64,000 nucleotides of DNA from Tachypleus tridentatus (lineage: Eukaryota; Arthropoda; Merostomata; Xiphosura; Limulidae): the NCBI RefSeq assembly GCF_004210375.1, contig NC_134829.1:25622034-25686033 (forward strand). Reading direction: 5' to 3'. The position numbers and the translations under genes are program-made. Under the pieces are notes generated by a model. That model saw nothing but the letters and a program-made list of their open reading frames with translations, did not search any database and was not told the DNA's origin. Below are positions 11,891 to 21,350 of the stretch, in pieces (the stretch's first letter is position 1; every line of letters starts with the position of its first letter).

Positions 11891-11949
11891 ATTCTTAAAG
11901 AAAATCTTAAAGGTATGTGTACTAAAATGGGAAAACATACATATGTATG

Positions 11950-12318
11950 AAGCTCATATTGAGATATGGAGAAACTTGGACAATTTACTACGTTTGCTGT
12001 TTCTTATTGAACAAAAGAAAATATGCCTGAAAACTCTCAATTTATTTAGTTTATTATATAGTATCACTTATCCTACCTAAGTTCAATCCTAATTCCTATA
12101 TATACTAATACAGTAACAGAATGTATCACACTCACATTATTAAGTGGAAATATATAAAACAAGAACACATTCTCGACTTAAAAATACAGCTAGCGATATT
12201 TTGCAAATCTATGTTTTATTAGTTTATGCTACAAACTATGGTTCCAATGCGTTCGAACATAATGAAAGCTTTCGTTTTACTTATTTTCAACAATAACTGT
12301 CAACGTATTTATTATTAA
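11950..12318. other. AT-rich intergenic DNA, nothing recognised
   Basis: No exon or repeat was identified. It lies between the divergent ADAT1 and WDR89 genes. Confidence 0.45.
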
Positions 12319-12371
12319 TGCTGGCGCAGATAGCCTAATTGCTTTGTGCCGTAAAACCTCAAATCAACCAA
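12319..12371 (+). repeat. LINE 3' tail fragment
   Basis: The segment CTGGCGCAGATAGCCTAATT, then GCTTTGTGCCGTAAAAC, then AAATCAACC matches the 3' ends of the LINE copies at 36264-36330 and 40860-40920. It is a severely 5'-truncated copy of the same family. Confidence 0.75.
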
Positions 12372-12776
12372 AATATTACATATGACACATGAAACACCAA
12401 TACTAGATAATACTACTTTTGTGCTTTAGAAAACAAAATAATTATAATAAACAATTACTATTAACATTATTTCCACGATAACAACATAAGAATATTCATA
12501 TGATTTTAAATTAATCAACACCTCTATATACCTGAAGTTTAAAACATTAAAATTGAAAGCTGAACTCCTTCATCACTAGTGTTTTAGCAGTGTCCCCTAG
12601 TGGCTCAGCAATAGGTTTGTGAACTTAACAAGATTAAAATTTGGAGTCTATTTGTGTGGCGTTGCGCTAAAACAAACAAAAAATAAAAGTTTAAAACTTA
12701 TATAAGTTCTTCACTAAAATAAGAAATATAGATTTGCTTATAAAATTGTCAATTTGATGTTACATAAGCTTAAAGT

Positions 12777-12840
12777 ACGAAGAGTTTCCGTCTCTACATT
12801 CCATGATATACCGTTTTTCAGTGTAAAGTCCTCCTTAATA
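12777..12840 (+). repeat. second copy of the palindrome-flanking repeat
   Basis: About 60 bases match 9775-9836 with a few changes (GAAGAGTTTCCGTCTCTACA). The palindromic core is absent here. Confidence 0.7.
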
Positions 12841-12953
12841 TAATAAATTATTTTCTGTTTTGTTTTATTTATGTTACTTATTATTCAATTTACTTATCTT
12901 CTTTCAACGTTATTTAATTTGTTATCTTTATTTTCTGTTCTAATTTTTAAATA

Positions 12954-13202
12954 GCCTGGTATAACCGCGTGGTTAAGGCACACGACTTGTAATCTGAGGA
13001 TCACGGGTTCGATTCCCCGTTGCATCAAACATGCTTCACCTTTCAACCATTAGAGTATTATAATATGATAGTTAATCTCAGTGGTAAAAAAAATAACCCA
13101 CAAGTTACCACTGCGAGGTAATGACTACCTCCCATTCCTCTAGTCTTACACTGCTAAAGTAGGGGCGACTAACGCAGATAGCCTTCTTAAAGAAAACTTT
13201 TA
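12954..13202 (+). repeat. SINE family A, tRNA-derived, nearly full length
   Basis: The head folds like a tRNA. It has an A-box-like segment CGTGGTTAAGGC and a clean B box GGTTCGATTCC at 13006-13016. The tRNA-unrelated body contains the family marker TAGTCTTACACTGCTAAA and the tail CGCAGATAGCC. Other copies are at 17471-17650, 52116-52386, 54697-54945 and, reversed, 63931-64000. The intact B box means it may still bind TFIIIC. It is a SINE, not a functional tRNA gene. Confidence 0.85.
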
Positions 13203-13204
13203 AA

Positions 13205-13690
13205 TAAAATACATTTTATATTGACTAAGTTTCAAACTGTTTGAAAAACAAGGAGATTGTAACCTGTAATGGAAGATGAAAAGAGTTTTTATTAGCCTTC
13301 AAAGAACCATTGTGTGATATGTCATACCCAAAAATAGATCAAGCTTGAGGTCCTTCCAAACTTGCATTGCATGGCGTGTGTGAAGAATGTTTTTTTTATT
13401 TGAAAGGTAGTTTTGAGTGTCTAATATTATGTGACACTGTTTCAGATTTTTTTATTCAGTTTTCTAGTTTACAGAAACAAGGAAATTTGATAAAAAATGT
13501 GATTTTTTAGTTACAATTATAGTTATTAGAATTGTGAATACTTAGCTTTGTAGGGTACTCCAGTAAACATGTGGTGTCTCCGCATTTATTTGTAGTTGAG
13601 ATAAAGGAATTTAAAATTTATAGTATGATATTTCATATGATAGTCTTTTACGGAATACAGTTTGCATAAATTTTCAAGCACCTTTACTTA
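13205..13690. other. AT-rich DNA, nothing recognised
   Basis: No supported exon, RNA gene or repeat was seen. It may include the decayed 5' part of the piggyBac element that follows. Confidence 0.4.
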
Positions 13691-15000
13691 TACAGCTTTA
13701 TTTTTTCCAGTGTCCAAGATTCTTCTGCATCTACTGCAGCCGGGATTTCAAGAAAGTGCTAAACAGCTTTTATTGATGCAGTAAAATCTGATTTGGTGGG
13801 ATTCAGACAGAAACTCTACGAGATGCTGTTTATAAACTTTCATTAGATGGTATTCCTCCAGCTATTGTCACAGAATTATTGATTGATCATGTTAAATCAG
13901 TGAAAGTATTTCAGATGTTTGGGATGAACAGCTTTGTTTGTGTATTTGTAAGGAATATGTTCGTTATACACAATAACATTTAGATCTTACATTCATTGTA
14001 ACTGTTGAAGATTTGTATAAAGTTTTTGAGACTGTTATTATCTGCTTCTGTACAACTGCCATACAAAAAAAAAAATGTCTAGAGCAAGCGAGACTGATGT
14101 GAACACTTTTGCAACTGCTAATGCAATGTCGATAGATAGATTTCCAAGGATAAAGTGTTCATTTCAGTAACTAGATCCAGTTCTTCTATCACCCCATTCC
14201 AAACACTTGGAGCTTTGACGAGGTTATAGGTCACCATTATTTGAAACAGCTTATTTGAGAAAAGCCAATAAAATTAGGATTTAAGTTCCTTTATGTGTCT
14301 GGGAGTTATTGTATGAAGTTTAAGTTATAAGAAGGCAAAGAGCAGCGAAAAGAAATTGTCACTCTTGAAAGCTTAATTATTAAAAAAAAAGTAACTCTAT
14401 ATAGGGATAAATTTGCTAATAATGTATTTACCACACTACTACTACAACTACCAAAAAATTTACGGCATCAAAATTATTGAATTAAATTATCTGATCGTCT
14501 AAACAATGTGATATTCAAGAAACTAAAAAAGAAGAAAAGGATGTTATTTTGATGTTTTGAAAGATACAGTTGCTGGTATAATATAGTTAGATAGCATAAT
14601 AACAGCCAAGTCGCTATTGCTACAACTTTACTGATGATTTGGTACTTTCCAAAAAAGCTTGCAAGCATTATAGTCCAGCATCAAAACAACAAGATGGGTG
14701 TAATATAACATTCCATATTTGCGAAATGCAGTGAAGGGATAAGTAGAGTTGACTTTTTTGATCAAAATCGTGTAAGTTATCATGTACAAAAAAACCAAAA
14801 GTGGTAATGGCAAATAGTGAGTTTTGTTTTGGTGCTTTAACAAATACGTGGCTGAAGTGTATACGTGTAGACAACATGTCCGATTGAAATATTGAAGACA
14901 AATTATTTTTTACACTTTTGACTACTCTCAAATTCGAAGAGCTAGATCTGTTTGTTCCATAAGGAGAGGTCAAGTGCTACAAAATATCAGTACATATAAC
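13690..15000 (+). pseudogene. piggyBac-type transposase remnant
   Basis: Plus-strand pieces appear in transposase order, spread over all three frames. NAMSIDRFPRIK at about 14120 resembles the family's 'SRNRFxEIxR'. GHHYLKQL plus EKPIKLGFKF at about 14230-14290 resembles 'GRHxLKQYIxNKPIKWGFK'. SQVAIATT at about 14605 resembles 'VxVATNxTD'. SRVDFFDQNRVSYHV at about 14745 resembles 'GGVDLFDQNxxxY'. Stops and frameshifts separate them, so it is inactive. A segment at 13798-13930 (ETLRDAVYKLSLDGIPPAIV) is well open but unlike any piggyBac part I know. It may be an N-terminal extension or captured sequence. Confidence 0.72.
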
Positions 15001-15378
15001 TAAAGCACTGACTTGTACAAAACCTGACATGATGCCATTGTGTATATCTGCTTGAAATGCCAGGTGGGTTTTTACAATGACCAACAATGACGGATTTAAG
15101 ATTGTATGGATGCAGGGATTAATAATTTTTGTGGTCCCTATCCAATGTAATTGTACATAGAATGAAATTATTAATGGGCCCCATTAAGACTATGACCCCC
15201 CTCTATCCCCTACCTAAACACGCCACTGCTGATAATTTTGTGAATTATCATAGAAATTGAAGTTGACCATTACTGAATACTATCTTTGTGTTATGGAGAG
15301 AACTCACAACTGTCACTTTATTTCAGAAAATACATCAGTCATTTGTTAGTTTCAGGTATTCAGCTTCTATTTGTAAGA

Positions 15379-15455
15379 GTGTGTGTGTGTTTTCTTATAG
15401 CAAAGCCACATGAGGTATCTGCTGAATCCACTGAGGGTAATCGAACTCTAGATGT
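15379..15455 (-). repeat. SINE family B copy, truncated
   Basis: Read on the minus strand it shows GAGTTCGATTACCCTCAGTGG, split as a B-box-like core and the GTGGATTCAGCAGATAC body. It then reads TGTGGCTTTGCTATAAG and a CA-rich tail (GTGTGTGTGT at 15381-15390). It matches 37142-37206. Confidence 0.7.
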
Positions 15456-15718
15456 AATTTTTATTAAAATAAATATTTAAAATAATGCAAGTTCTTTTAA
15501 TGTATGTGTCTTTTTTCTAAAATCTCAAACATATGGACTAAAAACCCATTTTTTTTACATTACAAAAGACTACTATGCACAGTTAGACACTGTCCCTACT
15601 TGATCAATGTACAAATCATCAAAGTGTTTCTCTTTAGACGAATACCTAGAAAAGTATTCACGTTGAAATAAAAAACAAAAAAACTATAAAAGTATCTCAT
15701 TTAATTTCTTTACAATAG

Positions 15719-16000
15719 CTTCATTACGTGATTGACAATTTTCTGACAGCATACTTTGGATGGAACGTACACATGTTACCTTCTTGGCCAGTGAGGGATG
15801 ATGCAGTCGTTGATCCCTTCTTAAAGTGCTGGACAAAGTTGAGACAGTATCCAAACGACCAGAATAGTCATCTGTCATCGAGAACAAGAGACACAAAGGC
15901 ACGTAAAGCTAAACGATTTCAACGGTTTTCAGGACAAGGTGATTACACCAAAACTGCATTGAAAGAGGCTAAACGAAAATTGTTTAAAATCACATTTTAA
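15719..16000 (+). CDS. unidentified ORF, possible terminal exon (low confidence)
   Basis: From a possible acceptor (TTTCTTTACAATAG, 15705-15718) the plus strand is open for 93 codons to a TAA at 15998-16000. The peptide has an aromatic start (TAYFGWNV) and a very basic end (KARKAKRFQRFSGQGD, KRKLFKITF). The opposite strand is also open for 72 codons, and ends one possible exon at a good donor (AAG then GTAACA). GC content is higher than the surroundings. I do not recognise either protein. Options are a host exon, a transposon ORF, or chance; only one strand can be real. Confidence 0.3.
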   Translation, partial: LHYVIDNFLTAYFGWNVHMLPSWPVRDDAVVDPFLKCWTKLRQYPNDQNSHLSSRTRDTKARKAKRFQRFSGQGDYTKTALKEAKRKLFKITF

Positions 16001-16400
16001 TAAAAATAGTTGGTAACATTTCATCAACCCACACATAACATTTTGCCTAAGTGTTTCACTCATGTTGCTTTATAAAAATTTATTTTAGGCAGTTTTGCAT
16101 ATTAAAAAGAAGTCATGTTTTTCATTTCATTTTTCAAAGCTAAATTCACTATAGTTATATATTTCATTTGAAAACGTACTTAAGTAATACTCAATTTATT
16201 TCTAATTACAATGGCGAGATTGTTTTCATTAAAAGTTCAAATAAAAATTTATCTTGCATATGACTACAATATATTTAAAATTTTTGAAAATAACAATAAT
16301 AGCTTTAATATATATATATATATATAAATTATTGCATCTATAATCTATATAAGCTGTAAGTAATCTGTTTTTGTTTTTTATACAATTAACATATTAGATA
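16000..16400. other. AT-rich DNA with a (TA)n tract
   Basis: It contains a TATATATATATATATA run at about 16309-16326 and otherwise nothing recognisable. It lies just upstream of the proposed WDR89 first exon. Confidence 0.5.
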
Positions 16401-16404
16401 ACCT

Positions 16405-16710
16405 TAAGATGGCGCGGTATGGTATACATGTGTTTGATATACTTAGGTGAAAGATCGTGTGTGAATAGTGATATTAAGCTTTAAACTGGTGTTTTGCAAC
16501 TTGTATATTCCTTTTATGAGTGAACACCTTATATCTTCGGGTAACTGTTATCACAATTTTTAATAACTGTGATCTAGTTTGAAGTGAAAAGTGGTCTTGT
16601 TGTTTTAAATATCAATATAAGCATCGATTCTGCAAACTTTACAATTGACATGTGCAGAATTTAGTATAACAATAAACTGGCTATGATTCAGTGCGAGTTA
16701 TGACGGCTCA
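16405..16710 (+). promoter_or_regulatory. WDR89: probable WDR89 promoter and non-coding first exon
   Basis: AAGATGGCGCGG at 16407-16418 matches the YY1-type motif common at the start of housekeeping genes. About 300 bases downstream is a strong donor, GTAAGTAAAA, at 16711. Splicing to the acceptor TTTCTTTGCAG (ends 21175) would give a 5' UTR that joins the exon with the WDR89 start codon. The exon's last ATG (16700) would open only a 6-codon upstream ORF. The transcription start is not determined. Confidence 0.45.
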
Positions 16711-17470
16711 GTAAGTAAAACTTGTTTGAAATTTATTCCGAGCTTGAAGCAATAAAGTTCCCTGTATGTTAAAAGTAGAATTTATGGAATGCAATACACA
16801 CACATTTACAAATTATAATACTTATAAGTTATATTAAAAATTGTGAAATAAAAGACTAAAACTAGAAAATGAGTAATTAATGTGACTCTTTTTATGATAT
16901 TTTATTTTTTACACCATCAAATTAATGATAAAATAACATCTTAAACTTAGGTGCCAAAATATTTTTTATTGTGTAACTTACATACAATGGAGGATCTTTG
17001 GTCTGTCAACAATTAAATGAAAAGTTAAAGGCTGTCTTTGCACACTCACTGTTTAGAAACGAAAACAATTTTTTTTTTTTAGAAAATTATCAAATTTCTC
17101 TTTCAACTCCTTTAAAGTGCTGACTTTTACTGCTAATACTCATAGCAACTCATTCCTTACACCAACCATGCTGTGTAATAAAAATAAAACTATCATAACT
17201 GGAGGCTGTTCTATATTTTTCCAAATCTTAAACTTGTGTATTTTTGTTCTTTTATATTTGTGATACTGCAAAAAGAAATCATGTCTTTATTCTATTAATT
17301 ATGTGGATAATTTTTGAACTTCAATAAGGTTACTTTTTAAAGAGAAAATAGAATGAGCTTAGTTTGTCCTGTTAAGATTATTTTTTCTCTGGAACTGTCC
17401 TACTACTTATTCTGGTAGCTTTCTTTTGAATCTTTTCCAAAGTTAATACTGAACGTGTATGCTCTTTTAG

Positions 17471-17650
17471 CCAACAGGCAATATAATGTGATAGCCAGTT
17501 GCACTGTTTGCTGGTAAAAGAGAAGGTCATGAGTTAGCAGCAGTGATTTTGGCTAGTTGCCTTCCTTTTAGACTGTTACTGCTAAATTGGGGACAGCTGG
17601 TGCAGATATCCCTTGAGTAGCTTTGCACAAAATTCAAAATAACTCAAGGT
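17471..17650 (+). repeat. SINE family A, 5'-truncated
   Basis: It lacks the tRNA head. It starts near ATATAATGTGATAGCCAG and contains the family body (GTTACTGCTAAATTGGGGAC) and the tail GCAGATATCCC with TAGCTTTGCAC, then AAAATTCAAAATAA. Confidence 0.75.
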
Positions 17651-18354
17651 TAACATCCTTCCTTAAGTAGGAGACCAAGACTGTGCATTGTTTCAAGTGA
17701 TTAGTATATACAGAGAATTACCTCATGACTTTTAATCAGCATGTTTACAAATAACCCTTACAATTTTGCTATTCATAGTAGCTTTAATGTTAGCAACAGA
17801 GCACTGCTTTGATAGTTTAAGTGAATTCACCACTATGTCAAGGTATTTTTATTCAGTCATGGTATTGAATTGGTTCTGTTCTATGTCTCTATATTAAATT
17901 TGTAAACCAAGTTAATATAACCCAAATATATCACCTTGCACTTTCTCTAATTAAAGGTAATTTGTCAAATATTAGTTTAACTTATCAACTTATCTTGGTC
18001 ATCCTATTCTCTGTCCTCAGAAAAGCTATACCAGTAACAAGAGACCAATTTGACTTAGCTCCATTATTATATAGTAACAACCTTTTGCTTTTACTCCATT
18101 TTATCACTTTAAAAATAAGACAAGTAGTCTTCCTCCATCTTTTATCATTGTGAATTTTCTAGCCTTTTGAATGCTAAATTATCAAAACAATTTTTGAATG
18201 TCTCACTAATAGATAACATCTTAATAAATAAAAAGAAGTAGAAAGGCAAATTTGCCTTTGGTAAATTTTCTTAATGATTTTGTAAAGCCTCTTTTATTAT
18301 ACGCCAGAATTTTTCCTACTACAAAAATATAGTTTTTGGCACGGATGTACGTCT

Positions 18355-18425
18355 GTGGACTCACAATATCATAAATTGGGTGCAGGCAGCCCATTGTGTA
18401 GCTTTGTACTTCAAACACAGACAAA
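18355..18425 (+). repeat. SINE family B, 3' part only
   Basis: GCAGGCAGCCCATTGTGTAG then CTTTGTACTTCAAACACAG matches the tail of the copy at 5042-5146. Confidence 0.6.
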
Positions 18426-20369
18426 TTAATGCAGTCTTATCAACAATATGACTAAAATTTGCAATTCTTCAATCATTGAACACCTATCTATTGATTATAA
18501 ATATACCAAAAATTATCTTTTGCCTCCTTTAAAACACTGAGAAGAACCTTGTCTGATTCTGGTGTTTTTTGTTTTTTTTTAATTTAGAAATATTTTATTC
18601 TTACCATCAATAGATTAATATCTATGTGATTCAGATCATTATTTCACATATTTCAAGAATAATGCTAACATCATCTGTTCTAAAACATAATACAAGAAAA
18701 CATCTATAAACTCACATATCTAATTTTTAACAAAAACTTTGCCATTAGCATCTTTTAAGGTCTTAGTTCCTAATTTTAACAATTTAATTACCTTTAACAT
18801 ACTGAAAAAAACAAACAAACAACTTTACTGTTTGACATTATTAACCAGTAGTTTCTCATAAGCCTTTTTAGATCTCGTAATTTCTTTTTTCTTTAGTGAA
18901 ATCCTAAGTTTTCTTGTATTTTGTAAATTTTCAAATCTGTCTGTCAACTTAAAACTTCTTAAATTGTGGTATATCATTTGTCTCCAATTATCTCTTGTTT
19001 CTTCTAAATCATAAAAATCTAGCAACTACCATTAACTCAAGTTTATTATTTTCTTTTCATGTAACATAAACATTGAGCTAAAGCATTCAAGTGTATGTGT
19101 TTGACAAAGCTTATAGTTTTACATTTATTGTTTTAATGTTTTTTAGTGCAAAGTGTATTATTTAGTATAATATTATCTACTATCATTTGTTATTTCAAAA
19201 GTTGATTAGTGATGCTTTATTAAAAATAAACATGTTTATTATTATAATTTTTAGAATATAATATACAGTTTACTTAAGGCACTTTCAGGACCTCCTTCAT
19301 TTATTATGTGTTCTATCTTTATAATTAAAATAGTAATTTGTATGCATATGTAGGGAGCTTTTTGAACTTTATTAAACTATGTAAAATGAAATTAAAATGT
19401 AGGAAGTATGGATGAGGTTACCATGTGAGCATGGAAAGCTTTATAAACTTAATTAATCTGTCAGTAACAAAATTAAGAGTAATTAAGTACAGATGATATC
19501 ACCACATGTGTAAGGGAGGGTGGATGTAGGTGGTACTGCACATTGCAAAGGGAAAGATGTTTGGGAAATAGAGCTATCATCCATGTGAGCCCCACCTCAG
19601 ACAGTAGTTTTTATGTGAATTACTTCACTTCTTTATTTACACTTTGACTACTAATTACCATCACCCTGTGAGTTTAATATTTCTCCATAATACCAAGGTT
19701 TTGAATGCATTGCTAGATCTAATATCTCTTATTAGTTCAGTCTGTCTGTCATGCCTACCAGTGACACACAGCAGTATTTCTACATACCTACAATGCTTAA
19801 TTACAAACAAACTGTTTGTCATTTTTGATAATATTGTCTCAAACTGTCTTTTGAACTAGAGGTATTTAGTGTGTATCACATGTGGAATAGTTTTGACCTT
19901 GATGTCTTGCATGTAAATATAGATTTGTTCAGAACTCTACATATCTAACTTCATGTGCAAGTAGTTTAGACAGATCACTAAACTGTTTTAATTACTTTAA
20001 GTACATACCACTGCCTTTACATTTTATAAACTCTGTGAATTCAAATGCAAACTACTGTAACTAAAAGAAAGTTTTATATGCAAAACATGAGTTTCCCTTT
20101 TATTTATCAATATACAGTGTTATTACTACCAATGATAAAGTATTAAAAGTACATTATTTCTATTACTTTATGGGTGCACATTGTATATAATTTTTTGGTA
20201 ATACCATCATTACACAGTGTTTTAATTAAATTAAAGCACTTTAAATTTTTCTTATAGCTACATGAAGACTTAAATTTAGCTCAAAGCTCAGGGATTATTG
20301 CATATTTATTATGTCTAATCATAAACCTGCTTTTTATGTTTTTGTCTTTGTCAGTATTGTGCTTACATA

Positions 20370-20828
20370 CAGGGGCATAGATTTTTTACGCCCGATGGGG
20401 TGGATGATTTTTGCAACCACTTACGTGGACTGTTCAATTTGCAAATTGGTAATCTCTGATTATGTGAACCTGAAAGCTGTAAACATGCAGTCACAGAGTA
20501 ATCTTGTTGCCACGATACTTGCATGTATACTTAGGCCTACTGATTGATACTTACGAACTATCGCTTAGATCAAAAAGCTTAGAAGCACGCCTATATTAAA
20601 GATGTACATTTCGACTACTGAAAAAGCCTACATCTAGGCCTAATTATGTAATTCGATTGGCAAGAACACGAGAATCACAAGAACAAACACACAATTTGTA
20701 GGCCTGTGATGCAATAAAACAATTCAACAGACCAAACTGTATGAGGGGGGATGATTGTATGCACCATACCCCCCACCTAAAATGAAGGGGGATGTATACC
20801 CTCCATCCCCCCAGGATCTATGCCCCTG
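20370..20828. mobile_element. hAT-like non-autonomous element (MITE), 459 bp
   Basis: Perfect inverted termini CAGGGGCATAGAT lie at both ends (20370-20382 and the reverse complement at 20816-20828). They are flanked by an imperfect 8-bp duplication, CTTACATA and CTTATATT, which agree at six positions. G/C runs next to each end (GATGGGGTGGAT; CCCTCCATCCCCCC) extend the inverted repeat loosely. No transposase frame is present. The CAGGGG start and 8-bp target size fit the hAT superfamily. Confidence 0.7.
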
Positions 20829-21175
20829 CTTATATTTATGGAGGAACAATGATTTTTGTAAAATGTATTTCTTTATTCATATTAATCATAACAAAAATTA
20901 GATCAGTGTATGATTTTTGTTTTAATTCACACAAAAGCAATTTGGAGAAAACTACATCAGGCCTTGTTTTAGTGCTAGAGCATTAATTTTAACAAGGTAT
21001 GGTGTTGATAGGAGGAAACATCCTTTGGACAATTGGAAGTGTTAAACACTCTCCTTGAGACACTTTAAATTTGAAAAAGAGTTCAATCAACTAATTAGTG
21101 GAAAAATTAGTGAATAAGAGACTTTAGATATTTAAAGACCACGGAAAAGAAACTGACCTAATGGTTTCTTTGCAG

Positions 21176-21350
21176 GTTTCAATAGATCGTCTCAAAGCAG
21201 TTGCCTCAAACATTTGTTGAATTACTTATTTTTATCTCTTACCATGGGCACAAGTGATACAGTTGAAAGTGAGTACAGTTTGTCAAGTTCAATCAGTATG
21301 AGAGGAGAAGCCCAAGAAGAGTTGTATATTCTAGACTTGGTCATTAGCAG
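21176..21350 (+). CDS. WDR89: WDR89 exon with start codon
   Basis: The acceptor TTTCTTTGCAG ends at 21175. There are 68 nt of 5' UTR, then ATG at 21244. The exon encodes residues 1-35, an acidic/Ser-rich lead and EELYILDLVIS, which aligns with the first propeller strand. It ends in phase 2 at donor GTATGT. Confidence 0.85.

Larger units (their letters stand above)
16711..21175 (+). other. probable WDR89 5' UTR intron
   Basis: It holds a truncated SINE (17471-17650), a short SINE-B tail (about 18355-18425) and a hAT-like MITE (20370-20828). The remaining AT-rich DNA shows no supported exon. A minus-strand open stretch at 19025-18825 (Lys/Arg-rich, ETRDNWRQMIY) is not recognised. Confidence 0.45.

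Noticed and set aside
12954..13030. Functional tRNA gene
   Set aside because: The B box is intact, but the acceptor stem does not close and the sequence continues into the SINE body shared with other copies.
15060..15232. hAT-like right terminus (ends CGCCACTGCTG)
   Set aside because: The end looks like a hAT terminus, but no matching left end or 8-bp duplication was found.
18825..19025. Lys/Arg-rich 66-residue minus-strand ORF as a gene
   Set aside because: No start context, splice sites or homology were seen, and its length is within chance for this region.
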